A stretch of DNA of 64,000 bases from Cymbidium sinense. Taxonomy: Eukaryota > Streptophyta > Magnoliopsida > Asparagales > Orchidaceae. A program made the position numbers and the translations under genes. The notes beneath the pieces were generated by a model, which made no database searches, was not told the origin of the DNA, and saw only the letters and a program-made list of their open reading frames with translations. The stretch lies in NCBI GenBank assembly GCA_021442155.1, contig CM038222.1:114331121-114395120 (forward strand), read 5' to 3'. Positions 34,061-47,169 of this stretch are shown piece by piece (the first letter of the stretch is position 1; every line of letters starts with the position of its first letter).

Positions 34061-35052
34061 TTCACTTCTGATGAGTTATTTTTGAGGCGTATTTCTGAGT
34101 ATATGCATCAGATGTTACACCTCTTCCATTCTTCAGGATTTTATTATGGAGCCTTGGCCTCCATATCTGTTTATCATTTCACCGGGACCTTTCGACATCA
34201 AATTCTTGGACATGCGATCCAAGTGTCACACTCCGATGCTCACCGTACGAAGCAAACTGGGCTCGATGATAATTACCAAAAGAGATGGAAACCTCCTTGG
34301 TGGAGCTTCAGTATTTCCAATAACCACAAGCATCTGAAATTTTCTTTTCATCAAGCCTCTGTCTTTGGCTACTTTGAGAACTTTGTGTATTCTAGCAGAC
34401 AGCATTTTAGGTTGTCTCCTCTGTGGTGATGGAGCTTGATGTGGTTGATTCCATAAAGATTTCCTTACTTTACCAATAGAGCTTTTTCTTTTTACCCACT
34501 TTAGATTGATAAAATTATTGTGGGCAAAAATACTCACTTCTGACTGTAGTATCACTTATTCACTAGGTTGTTTGAAGGGAATCTGTTGAGCTCTCAGCTC
34601 AGCATTTCTTCTTCTTCTCTGCCTTCTGGATAATTAGCTTCCTGATGAGGAAGCTTCATGATCATGCTTTTCAGGCACAAAAGGTTCAATCGGCGGAGCA
34701 ATTGTACCATGAGGCATTAAAGACACAGTTTGCCCACTGATAATTCTTTCCATCATGGGGGCTTAAGATTGGACTAGCCTTTTAAAAATTAAAGTTCTCT
34801 GTCTAGAGAACTCCTTAACACGGTTGGTGAATCGTGAGCATGGTGATAGAAGCTTCGAGGCCTTCCAAAGATGGTCTCGGACAAATGTACCACGGGTGGG
34901 TACTTCAGGAGTTGTAGCTATGATAGCTGAGAAATTCAAGCTACCAAATTGAATTATAGCTCTAACATCTCCTGTGTTGATGATGGCATTGGCTAGGCAG
35001 TTGTTCGCACCATGCCCTAGCTGAACTGTGAAAGGAGTGCTCTATAGATCCA
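34061..35052 (-). pseudogene. Tat-like element B: upstream ORF region
   Basis: First coding part after the PBS on minus. Pieces include NAIINTGDVRAIIQFGSLNF at about 34930-34990 and the PPIEPFVPEKHDHEASSSG..LSRRQRRR block (about 34630-34700), homologous to 2.64-3.17 kb and to 59.52-59.94 kb. Plus-strand frames over 34082-34429 are shadows. Frames are broken. The role of this Tat upstream ORF is not known. Confidence 0.6.
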
Positions 35053-35314
35053 TTCTGTAAAGGTGAAAGATGTGAATTAATAGTTAACAATTATTATTTC
35101 ACCCCATACTTTCAAAATGCAAAGGTACTACAGAATAAAATAATAGTGTAATAAAGATGTACTCTACAGAATAATTCATTCGATATAGAGTCTCATACAA
35201 TAGTAATCTGAAATTATTACACATTTAAATCACTATTTTTTTTTTAAATTTTCAAATATTTTATTGCTATTATAGCACATATGTGACTAGCCAAAGATGA
35301 AAAGAGAATCATGG

Positions 35315-35331
35315 CCCTAGCGGAGTCGCCA
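35315..35331 (-). promoter_or_regulatory. Primer-binding site of element B
   Basis: Minus TGGCGACTCCGCTAGGG, six bases inside the LTR edge at 35338, the same spacing as element A. The two copies differ at a few positions, consistent with decay from one PBS. Confidence 0.75.
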
Positions 35332-35337
35332 GAAATC

Positions 35338-36793
35338 TATGGGTTCTAAAAATTCACCACTGACCTCTTAACAAATTGAATTGAAGAGAGTATGATTTGA
35401 AGTATCAGTATAATTTTTAGAAGGCAGATGGAATAGTAGATAAGACACTACCCAGAGATTTCATCCTCATTTGGTGAGGACTTTAGATCTGGTTTCAGGT
35501 TTCCTACAGGTGCAAGCCCTTATAGTTAATTACCTCTCTCAATGTAGAGAGAGAAATTTTGATTAAGGCTAGTCGTTACGTCACTTAATGTGTAATGTAT
35601 AGTAGCAGCATATGGAGTTTTAGAATTTAAGATTATGAAATTCATCATTTCATCTTAAAGTAGATGGTTGGGGGAATGATGACATGCCTAATCTAGATCC
35701 CAGGGTTCCGTCATCTCGGGCCGTCATGGTCCCTAGTTTACTTAGTTAGAGGAGGTAGTCGACCCAACCTGACCGAATGAGTTATGTCATCCAAGAAATT
35801 ATTGTAGACCTCGGGTGTTGTTTGTCTAAGAAGACAGACTTAAGTATACCTTAGCTGACAGAGGGATGTTTGCCCTATCAAGTATACCCTATGATTCACA
35901 ACTCAAAAGGAAGAGCCATTGGAGAGCATACGGGCTACAGTCTTGATCGTAATATAATGAATCCTTACTAGCCACACCATTCGATCAGAGGACTCTGATA
36001 ATAACTGCATCAACTGTGGAGCCTACCGGCCAAGCCACATAGTTAGAAGACACGAGCCACATCCTTATTGTCAAGAGATTGATTGAGAGTGAACATAGTA
36101 GAACACTTGATTTGACATTGGCTCCTTTGTGAGCTAGAGTTTTCTTAATTTGTCACCTCCGATAAACTATTACGGAAGGTGGATTGATTGAGTTTTGCTT
36201 TAAGATTTTTAATGATAGAATTTTATTTAAGCAGTTTTTAGATTGATACTTGATTTAAGTTAATTTGATTTAAAATTAGAATCACATTTTGATGGAAATA
36301 TCCCCTCCGGTTGAAATCACCATTCAACACAGCCATCATCAGGGTAGTTAATTGATTGACTCGAATATACTTGAGAGCTTTAGATCCTACTTGAGAGCTT
36401 TAGATCCTGTCGACTCTGTTCAGCTCCTAATAGAGGATCAAATCTACTATCACATGACAGAATTAGCCTCTCAGATATTTCACTAAGTTGAAATTTATAT
36501 AATAGATTTTTAGGTTTTGTTAACCCGTACCCAATCCTAAGACTAAACCGAGAAGCAACCCACACAACATCCTCAGACACTTGAATTTAAACATTTAGCA
36601 TAGTGTTGGGGCCCATGCGGGTATTTATAGCTTAGAAAATTTTATCTAATTAATAAAATCATTAATTTTGAAAACCATAATTAGATTGGAATTCCTTAAT
36701 TTTTGTATTGAAGGAAAGCTTCTTCATTCATACAGCATTTAGTTTAGTGTCACATTTTGTCTGCTTTTATAAAGAATTGCAGACTCGGTGGCG
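35338..36793 (-). repeat. LTR of Tat-like element B
   Basis: On minus the LTR ends ...AGAACCCATA (expected CCCACA). It is collinear with 3447-5349 through shared tracts (GTAGATAAGACACTA, AGGTTTCCTACAGG, TTGGCTCCTTTGTGAGCTAGAGTTTTCTTAAT, read here in short pieces). It is the reverse complement of the plus-oriented LTR ending at 50657, including GGTTTTGTTAACCCG at about 36511. A 20-bp phrase ACTTGAGAGCTTTAGATCCT at 36370-36408 is tandemly duplicated. The outer boundary is uncertain beyond 36793. Confidence 0.75.
36604..36793. repeat. TGTTGGGGCCCATGC...GGTGGCG module (copy 2)
   Basis: Starts TGTTGGGGCCCATGC and ends GCAGACTCGGTGGCG, shorter than copy 1 at 5047-5349 because the internal duplication is absent. 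It occupies the same place relative to the LTR as copy 1. Confidence 0.55.
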
Positions 36794-37700
36794 TCTATTT
36801 AAAAGTTTGCATAAGCTTTGAATAAGAATATATTCATTTTAGATATGTGTAATGAATTTATTTTCATTCAAGCATTTGCCTATATTTTGGAATATTTGAC
36901 CCAAAGGAGTGACCGCTATAAGATATGTGCGAGGGCATACTTCATGCAGTTATATTCATACAAATTTATTTGTATGAAGTTCACCCAAAAGAAAGCTTCA
37001 AGCCTATCTAATTTATCATTTAAGGACTCTTCATATTTTATACAATAAGAGTTGTTAGAACTAATTTAGATTCATTTTTAACTTTATATCAAATCCTTAT
37101 TTATTTGAAAATTAAACTTCAAATTTATTGCAAGTTTGGTATGAGTTTAGTATTAACTTCCTTAAGTTTCACTTGCATTTGTTTTGATAACAAACATGGA
37201 ACAAGGTCGTTATGATATGTTTTACATATGTTGTTAGTTTAATTGTAAGTGGGTCCCACAAAGATCATTTGCTTGAAAAGAAAACTTTATAGCCTTTAAG
37301 GATTTTTGAAGAAAGAAAGGGAACTTGCTTGTGTTTAAAGTAAGTAGTTTACTTTAGTATTACATTTCCTCTTTGTTTTGTTTAGTTTCCTTTAAGCATT
37401 CTCCTCTTTATTTTAATGTTTATCTTCATGTTTATCATGCATTTTTTTATTTAATTTGAGTATAGGTGATTTTCATTTGAATTTGTTTAAGTCCCGAATT
37501 TCAATCGAAATTTGGCAGCATTTCAGCTAGATGGAGCGACATCTAATAGATGTTGGCTTTCTCGGTACACTCTATTGAGCGTAGCGAGTAGTGTCTTGGG
37601 ACAACACAACCGTCTTCGCACCCGCTATGCCCTATGGGGCATTAGCAAGGTCTTGGAACCTGCAAAAGAAATGCAAGCATATATGTATTTTCACATTCAC
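36794..37700. other. Non-coding junction between two Tat-like remnants
   Basis: AT-rich sequence separating the minus-oriented LTR of element B from a plus-oriented integrase remnant. At 37495-37700 a less AT-rich block (GAAATTTGGCAGCATTTC, then CGCACCCGCTATGCC) resembles element 3' leader sequence and partly 6176-6215. The plus frames here are short and unconvincing. Confidence 0.45.
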
Positions 37701-38990
37701 ATTTCCAAAGCCATAAAATGAAATTCTTACGATAGAAGAGAAGGAGGATTGGAGACAACCCTTCATCGACTACTTCAAGGAAGGAAAATTTCCAAGCAAT
37801 AAGTTGATAGTTGTACAACTTGAGAAAAGGTTTTGATTATATGCTTATATTGGCAATACCCTTTATCGTAGATCCTTCGAGCAGATGTGGCTATGATGTT
37901 TGAGAATAGAAGAAGTCAATAAGGTAATTGTCGAGATTCACCAAGGACTTTTTGGAGCACTCCAATCAGGTCCCAAAATGGCTTTCAAAATCAAAAGAAT
38001 GGGATACTAGTAGCCATCCATGGTAAAAGATTATATCAATCATACCAAAAGATATCATGAGTGCTAGGTCCACGATAACATAATTCATCAACCACTAAAT
38101 CTGTTACACCCAATGATAGCATCTTGGCCGTTTGAGTGTTGGGAGACAAATTTAATTGGACTGATTGATCCACAATCATCAACTGGTTACCGTTTCATCT
38201 TAGCAGCCACTGATTATTTCTCCAAGTGGGCTGAAGCCTCTCTATTCAAGAAAGTTACAACTGAATAGGTGACAAATTTCTTCACCCACAATATTGTCTA
38301 TAGATTTGGTGTGTCACACCGAATCATTTTAGATGATGGGACAGCATTCGAAAGCACTAAAGTTTATAGATTTATTGATCGACATAAGATTGATTGGTGA
38401 TATTCGTCAATTTATAATCAGAGGACAAATGGTCTGGCTGAGGCTTTTAACAAAACACTAGTCAAATTGCTTAGAAAAAATCTCACATGAAATAAAATGG
38501 AGTGGCATACTAAGCTTGTGAAAGTGTTATGGGCTTACCGCACCACTTATATCCCACAAAATCTACCCCCTATGCACTAGTGTTTGGAGCTGAAGCAGTT
38601 CTACCACTAAAAGTTGAATTAACTCGCTCCGAGTAGCCATTCAATGAGATCTTACCCAAAATGAGAATACTCATCTACAGATGGAAGAGTTTGATGTGCT
38701 TGATGAGGTTAGACTACAAGCTCAACAAAATCTAGAAGTCTATCAAGCATGGATGTCTAAAGCATTCGACCATATAGTACGTCCTTGAGCTTTTCAAGAA
38801 GGAGAATTGGTCTTGGTGCTGAGAAGACCAATCATTCCTCATCGTAAAATTGGCAATAAATTTGAGCCTAATTTGGGAAGGACCCTTCATCATTGAAAAA
38901 ATATATAAAAGAGGAGCCTACCAGCTCATTGACTTCAAAGGTGTAAGACCAATTTTGCCAATCAATGGTTGGTATTCAAAAAAATATTAT
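37701..38990 (+). pseudogene. Tat-like integrase (plus)
   Basis: Broken plus-strand integrase. It begins with EKEDWRQPFIDYFKEGKFPS and GNTLYRRSFEQM. An HHCC-like zinc segment follows (IHQGLFGALQSGPK ... YHECQVHDN). The catalytic core has GYRFILAATDYFSKWAEAS, FGVSHRIILDDGTAFES and YNQRTNGLAEAFNKTL. The second Asp and the Glu of the DDE triad are present. The first Asp position reads Asn (ETNLIGL, codon near 38149). A C-terminal GELVLVLRRP..PHRKIGNKF..NLG and an YQLID-like segment follow to about 38990. Stops occur at about 38270, 38396 and elsewhere. RNase H and RT should be upstream but are gone. Confidence 0.92.
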
Positions 38991-40600
38991 ACATAAAAGT
39001 GGAATCAGAAAAATTTTAGACTTGAAGTTTTCATTGTCAATCACATGTGTAAGTTTTACTTAAAAATTCTCTTTTAACATAAGAATGCATTTCCAAAATA
39101 AAGTAAAAATCCCCTTGTCAGATAGGGGGCATTTTTTAAAATTTTATAATAAAATGTCTGGTTTTTCTTGTAAGACATAGAGCCCTTCTTGTATTTGGGT
39201 TGACATCGTGTCTAATGCCGAGATCCCCATATGCACACTCAAAATTATGTATTCAAATTCTCAAGTTTAAAAGTCTTACTAATGAAAAAGAAAAATTTTC
39301 AAGTCTACGAACTTTAATAAATCAAGTTGGAAACACATCTTCCATCCATACATTAAAGGTAAAGGCTCGAGTTGGTGTATAAGGTCAGACTTAACACGCC
39401 CAAATACGGCCGCGTCACTGACAAGTTTACTCACTCAACATGCCATAAAGGCCATAGTGAGAGATCTCCATCTCGTTAGCCAATTGATAAAATCCTCCAT
39501 CAATCGCTCAAGTCCAAGACTCAAGTGGGTGTATAAGGTCGGACTCAACACACCCAAATATGGCTGAGTCCAAGACTCAAGTGGGATCCTCCAACTTCGT
39601 TAGTCCAAAGGTAAGAGCATCCAAACCTCCAAATCCTCCAACTTGAGGAGTTTAGGTGGCCCAGACTGGGAAATCATCCCTATTAGTCGTAAAGTCATTT
39701 TTTAAAATTAAAAAAAAAAGAATATCCTCACTCGAGAAGGCACTAATCCAAGTTTGGTATCAATATCAATTGAAAAATAAAAATTTCTTCAACAATTCTA
39801 TTAAGTAGAAAGCAAAGATGGAAGAAAATTCTTCTTCAGCAGTTTAACCAAGCAAAAAGCAAAGGACCAAAGAAGTAATCTCAATGTTCATATAAAGCCA
39901 AAGGCTGAACTAAGGAAGTTATGCCATCAACATGTCCATTACGTGTAGAACACATGACTGATGACTCTTCGTCATTGACCCAACACAAGCTCAGAGGAGG
40001 TCATTATGCATCCTTCTATAAGCTCAAAATTAGAAAGCTAGAAGGTAATTTCATTATCGACAAGTCAAGATAATTCAGGACTTTTCTCCATCAAATCCAT
40101 CAAGGCATAAAGCCAGGATAAAAGGAAACATAAGATACGAATCCCCGAGATGAAATCTTTAACAAGTCCATCAAAGCATAAAGCATAGGACCGAAGATGT
40201 TCTCATCTCAGTAATGAATCATTGACTCCATCAAGTCCACTAAGGAACGAAGTTAGGACAGGAGAAAAATATAAATTCCAAATTTCAAGATGTAATTTTC
40301 AACAAGTTCGCCAAAGCACAAAGCATATGGCTGAAGGAATTTTCATATCACCAATAAATCATCAAATCCATTAAGCAGAGCGATCATGAAGTAGCATGTT
40401 GGTGGTGATGATCATTAATCCAACAAATTCTTTACAATCAAATTAAGATATTATGAATCTAATATTTTATATTAGATATACATGTCTGGATTTTATTCAT
40501 GAAAAATGCGTAAGTATATATGAAACAAAACTCTGACATAGGAGTCAAGCTACAAAGGAAAGAGACTACATCAACAAAGATAGCTGATACAATTCAAAGC
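38991..40600 (+). repeat. Tat-like 3' region with degenerate short tandem repeats
   Basis: Non-coding sequence after integrase. A GTGTATAAGGTC(A/G)GACT unit occurs at 39374 and 39530, with CAAGACTCAAGTGGG pieces repeated nearby. At 40080-40400 a ~70-bp degenerate unit (CATCAA(G/A)GCATAAAGC..GGA..GAAG) recurs about five times. Tandem arrays between pol and the 3' LTR are characteristic of Ogre/Tat elements. Confidence 0.65.
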
Positions 40601-43600
40601 ATAAAGAAAATACATCAAGGTAGATGAGATTGTAAGTCTCTAAGCTGGGATACAATGACAGTAAGAAACTCATTTTCTATCTTAGCAGTTTGGAAATTCT
40701 CCACGGCTCGACTCAGAGCAGCCTCGGTAGCAACCATTGTATGATGTCGAGTATGATATCGCTGCTGCTCCCTTTGTATTTGTCGAGCTTGTCTATCCTG
40801 CTCTGCTTGAAGGTTCATCTTATATGACACTGAATGCTTAAGTTCTCTCCCGATGCCTCGAATCTTAGTAGTGATGCTATTAATATTGGCCCTAATGTTA
40901 GCAGACTTGCCATAGAGTCTTCTCAAAGCTTCAGAGCTCTTTTAAAATTCATCATGAGCAAAATCAGTTGCTTCCCATCGAAGCCTGATGCGCTCTCACA
41001 GCCCTGGCAATGAACCCTATGGAGAACTATGCTAAGGGCCTTCATCTATTGATCTAAGAATTTAGCCTCTCGGCGTAAAGCCTCCCAATGTCGTAACCCA
41101 TCTTCATCCAACTCGAAGTGAGCTAAGAAGTCTAACAGAACATTGGCATCCCTAGTGAAGTGATCCAATGATGTTAGTGAACTCGGGTCCAATCGAGAGA
41201 TCAGGTCATGCGAAAATGACATATTATCTTCATACATATGCTTGTTGCATGAATTAGCATGCGACACATGCCTCTAATGGATTTTGGAAGAGTAGTCAAC
41301 TCCTTCAGACACTACATAAAAAAAAGGTAAAAAGAAGATGGCATTAGAAATATCACATTCTAAAGTTAAAATAAGTAAAAGGATATTGAGTCATACCTGA
41401 GTCAAATGTCTCAATCCGGGGTTGTGCTCTCCCAAGTGGTGATTGATCAGATGAAGTTATTATGTCCACTACCATGTCATCATGAGCGGGTACAATCTCA
41501 ACATAATCTTGATCTCTCACTCTTGATGTCTTGCCAGGCCAAAAGCTAAAAAAGAAACCCATGTAAGGAGCTAAATCCATAAAAGCAAAAGTGACGTCAA
41601 CAGGGCTTCAACAACTGGAGCAATAAGTTCTGTCACCGCTACGTCAGGTAGACCAACCCCAAAATATCCAAAAGAAATAGGCATAGTTGGAGCAATAGTA
41701 TCTGTCGCTACCACGTTAGGCAGACCAACCCCAAAATCTCTAAGGGAAACTGGTTCGACGCTAACCGACATCTTAATCCCCAAATCTGCCTCTTGAAGAG
41801 TCAAAATCTGTTACGGGGTGGGACTAGCCGATCAATCAGTTGAAGCCCTCAAAGGGTCTTGATGGCGAGGTCACCTTTGTTATTGTGATGGGGACAGAAC
41901 CTCAGCGTGGTTGGAAGAAGGTTCTCGAGTCCGCATCTGAGGAAGAGAACTTCTTTCTCCCTCAGTCAATCCAATACCCTCTCTTCCACCTATTATAGGA
42001 TAAAGAAAGTAAAATATATATGTAATAGAAGAAAGAGACTAAGGAAAAATTAAATGATGAAATAATAAAAGGTATATAGAAGCTATACCTCTACTAGAGC
42101 TGGTGTCACGATGAGCTCACTGTCCTTGAGGGACCCAAGTCTCCTCACTTGTTGATCGTATTTATGAGCTCCACGCTCCAAAGTTGGCGCAAAGGATAAG
42201 CGTACCCATGTCAAACGGATATAACTAACTCCCGTATGACTGTAAGGAGCAGCCAGGTAGAATATTGAATTTGTGCCAAACCTGAGTAAGTGCATCCACA
42301 TCACGGAAGCCGAAAGAAATCTAGTCTCAATGGGAACAACATCCATCTGACGAGCGTCAGTGACACTTGGAATGAAAGGTCTCCCTTCATAGGTAGTAGG
42401 TTGTGAAAATCCAAAATGTCCGGCTGCCCGATTAGGTTGATATTCTTCCAAGACAACTGAACGACTAGATTGATAGCACAATCAATTGGGACGCATGCTG
42501 ATGAAGTACTCAGCTACTGGCAAGAATTGATCATTATGAACCAAAGTACACCTGCCTCTGCAGTCAACTCCATCCACAATGTCAACCTCCCTCAGGCTAG
42601 GAGGTAGACTTGCAACCTTGAACTGGTGAATGAGGTTGAATCTGTCAATGAATAAATGAGGAGCCAAGAAAAATAAGCATACCCTTTCACGCTCTAAGGT
42701 AGAGGAAGCTTGTGATAATTGCATAACTATATGATAGACTCTCTCCAAAAAGTAAGAAGGGCATTCCAAATAAGCGAATGCCCTGTGCACATGAATGTGG
42801 ATCCATGCATGGATGTACTGCCAAGGAAAAACTAAGTCCCATAGCTCGAGCGAGCCAGCCTTTAAAATGATCTTGAATACTCTGTATATCCTGGAAAGAA
42901 CTGGTGGAGCTAAGGAAAGGTGCTCGCCTTGGGAAATCCTACTGGTGGCTAATAAAGCACTATATCAGATGGATCCCTCCTTGATAGGTAAGACGAAAGT
43001 GCACAACCAAGTAACAAAAAATCCAGCTAGAAATAAATCCTCGTCTATACCTAGTGGAGAAGAATATCCAGGTGACGAGGAAGACTTGACAATCTCTTTT
43101 GACAAGTAGCCACCAAACTGAACGCCCGTCTCAAAAGGGTCGTATAATATAGTCGAAAGTAGTAATAAACTACTTTCTCTCAAGAAGCTATGGAGCCAGA
43201 CATCCATAGGCATGGTTTTGCGCGCATAAGCCAACAACTTCATAAACCACCGTAATGGTAGCTCAGACCAAGATAGAATCATCCTCCACCATCTATTCTC
43301 ATATGTAGAGGGTTGCCTACGAAAAAGTTTGCTATCAGAAGGAATACATTCTTCATAGTGATTACTTATGGCAAGGCGATCACGCCAGATCGCTTAATGT
43401 AATGGTTAGTTCGGCGACACGAGCGCTCCGCCTTCCCAAAATTCAATCAGGCCCCTTATCCATGAAGAGGGAATATTCCCAAAATCAAACATAGAGGCAT
43501 AAATTGCCAGAAACTTCAGAAAGTATGCTTGTGAGCTTGGAGAATATCAACCGGTACTACCCCTATGAATATAGTCTATGGGAGAATCTCGAGGCCACTC

Positions 43601-43900
43601 TAATGAGTTATATTGTAATTGTCAATGACTAAGTAAGCATGATTGCTCAGTCTTCTCAATGATGTCGGCAGCTGGTTGAAGAATTTCGCACAACCCATAG
43701 CTTACCTGATCGACGGTACTGTCGAGAGGATTGTATTCACCACACTTCAGTTTAATGGTGGTTACCCACTTTGGAGGATTCTCAAATTCAATAGATTCCT
43801 CGAAAAAGTCTAGAAGGATAAGAAAATGGAGAAAGAAATTTTGAAATGTCACGTCCTTGTAACATTTCATTATGTTGCTCTAACCTGTCCAAAAAATCCA
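40601..43900 (-). pseudogene. Antisense extra ORF, plant-mobile-domain-like
   Basis: A ~3.3-kb run of long minus frames antisense to the plus-strand integrase. Reading from 43870 down: an N-terminal piece; RWWRMILSWSELPLRWFMKL with DVWLHSFL; a LFLAGFFVTWLCTFVLPIKE segment (about 42975-43040); a YFLERVYHIVMQLSQASSTL piece (42482-42790); VVLEEYQPNRAAGHFGFSQ with RFGTNSIFYLAAP (42083-42481); then Glu/Arg-rich coiled-coil-like parts (LQAEQDRQARQIQREQQR) to 40615. The FWL/WLC.FVFP segment and the Y.P.RVA..FGF.Q motif are features of plant mobile domain (aminotransferase-like) proteins. Antisense PMD-type extra ORFs downstream of gag-pol are described in Tat-lineage elements, which fits this place. 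Frames are broken by stops and indels. Function is unknown. Confidence 0.7.
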
Positions 43901-43987
43901 CATTTTCACAAGGATTGTGAGAATCTGATGACCCATATGGCATCGCAGGCTCCTCGGAAAGTCGATGATCTCCTCCAGTTGAACATC

Positions 43988-44960
<973 letters not shown>

Positions 44961-44961
44961 T

Positions 44962-45115
44962 TCTCATGTAATTCCTCTCATTCCGTCACTAGCTCCTAGT
45001 CGAGAGAGCTCTGGTCTCACGCAATTCGTCTCGTTCTGTCTCTAGCTCCCAGCCGAGGGAGCTCTGGTCTCACACGATTCCTCCCTCGTTCTGTCTGTCC
45101 CTCCCAACCGTAGCT
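44962..45115 (+). repeat. 53-bp tandem triplication in a CT-rich leader
   Basis: Units start at 44962, 45015 and 45068 with TCTCA(C/T)G.AATTC-like starts and AGCTCC(C/T)AG.CGAG.GAGCTCTGG ends. The stretch is CT-rich. The following 45115-45280 is also CT-rich and is followed by a donor-like CTCCAG|GTGATT near 45275. It mirrors the leader-like block at 6540-7665, on the other strand. Confidence 0.75.
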
Positions 45116-45339
45116 AAGCGCACTGAGAAACCTTGCTTATCCCTCTCTCTTGTCGATCTGCACACAAGGATTGAACACCTCTATTCATTCGTGTCCCTCT
45201 TTCTCATAGCGCTGAACAATTTCAGCTAATTGGATTCTTTCTCTTCATTCTTCTCTTGCAAATCGACACCTCCAGGTGATTTCTATCTAGCCCTAAGCAT
45301 GTTTATACATTTAGTTTCATTTGTAGAGTATGATTTGCC

Positions 45340-46080
45340 GAATCTCTTCTTTTTCATGCTCAAAATGATATTAGGGTTTTCTATTTGAAGATTTGGGATG
45401 ATGTATGGCCCAAATATTATGCTATTTACTGTTACCTATGGATTTTCATATTTCTACTTTGCTTGAAATGATTTTTCATGGGAGAAATTAAGTTTGCTAT
45501 GTTTCTTTCATGTGTTTAAGGTGAAATCCAAAATTTAAGTGGGTTTAGAGAGCTTGTATGGCTCAAACCCTAACATATTTGCAAGTTTTCCTTTCCTTTT
45601 CATGTTTCAATTTATTGATTGGATGAAAGGATTCATGCTAAGTCACTTTCATATGCTTAAATAAAAATTAGAAGTTCAGAAAGGGGTTTGAGGTGAAGAA
45701 TTATTTGAAACCCTAAACTATTAGCAAGTTGTCTTCTCTTTCATGTTTCAATTCACTGTTTGGGATAGATTGACACTTGCTAAGTCTCTTTTATATGCCT
45801 AAAATGAAATTAGAAGTATAGAAATGAGTTTAGAGATGTTGTGTGGCTCAAATCCTAAGCTATGTGCAAATTCCTTTCTCTTTTCAATGCTCTATATTTT
45901 TGTTTGGGTGAAATTGTGTTTGCCATGTTTCTTTTGCATATCTAAAATGATGTTGGAAGTGTGGAAATGAATTAAATGTGTTGTATGACTCCTTCTTTAG
46001 CCTATATGTGGTTTTCCCTCTTCCATGCTATAAATTTCTCTATCTAGGATATGAAATGTGAGAGTTTTCCTTTATGGATT
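45340..46080 (+). repeat. ~145-bp tandem array (block 1)
   Basis: A unit containing GTATGGCTCAAACCCTAA, a TTTTCATGTTTCAAT-like tract and TTTGGGTGAAATT recurs with landmarks at about 45402, 45555, 45700, 45841 and 45981, i.e. 140-153 bp apart. Same family as 47170-47520. Confidence 0.8.
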
Positions 46081-46629
46081 GTTGTTCTCTTGGTATTTGT
46101 GGCAAAATATATGAAAATAATAGGTATAAACAACCGTTTCATGAGTTAATATGATTATGGAGTTATTATTTCCTATGGGAATATAGTATTTGCTTATGTT
46201 TTGCTATGCCAAACATTGAATATGAAAAGGGTGGATAAGGGAAATGATGACTCTCATTTTTAAATATTCAGATTAAGAGGTGTACTGAAAATTATTATCA
46301 TATTGCTATTTCTCTTATTAGTAAAAGAAAGAGAGAAAGAAAAGTGGGTTTCAGATTTTTTTGAACAAAGTAGAAGTTGCCATTTCAACTAATGGAATTG
46401 ATTCCTATTTTGGTCTTCATAAAGAAAGTCCCTATTTCCTAACCCTTCCTCTTTCTAATCAAATTTTCAAGTTTGTGTAATTTGCAATAACCACATGGGT
46501 TAGTCATTTGCTTAATTTCCTCTTTCTTTTTTGATGTAATGTTTAATTAAAATCACAAATGCCATATGTCTTGCTCAAGTACATGTATATGCATGCTTAT
46601 GTGTAAACGCAAGCTTAAAAATTATTTGT

Positions 46630-46960
46630 GATAAATCTGCTCACATTGTTCCATTGTAAAAAAAATCTATAAAGATTGTTCACGTTGTTGAACGCAGGAA
46701 ATTTGTTTTGAGATATCGCAAATTGTTCCAACGGAGGAAAATTTGTTATATAAGACTGCTCACATTATTCTAATATGGCAAGGAACTGCTTTTGAGATAA
46801 GATCATTCACATCGTCAACGTAGGAAAATTGTTATAAGCACTGCTCACATTATTAACATGGCGAAAATTGCAGTGATAACTACCCGCTCACATCGTTCTA
46901 ATGTGGAAAAATTTGTTATAAGATCACACGTTGTTCAACGCGAAAGAAATTCTTATAAGA
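46630..46960 (+). repeat. ~41-bp tandem array
   Basis: About eight diverged units of GCTCACATTGTTC..ACG(T/C).GGAAAATTTGTTATAAGA, with cores at about 46639, 46679, 46721, 46766, 46806, 46843, 46886 and 46925. It sits between the two blocks of the ~145-bp family. Confidence 0.8.
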
Positions 46961-47169
46961 TATAAGATTTATGCATTGTTCCAAAGCTACAAGGAAATGC
47001 TTATTATGAAAACCCATGCATGTCTTTCTTGGCGTGGTGGACAAATACAATTTTTGGCCATGATGTCTAACGACACCCACCATGCACGCCTTTCTTGTGG
47101 GAGATCGGCATTTCATACGATACGCCGGAGCCAAAATTTTGATTTTCACATTTCAGATTTTTGTTTTAA

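Noticed and set aside
34082..34429. 115-codon plus ORF.
   Set aside because: Antisense shadow of the upstream ORF region of element B, with no domain.
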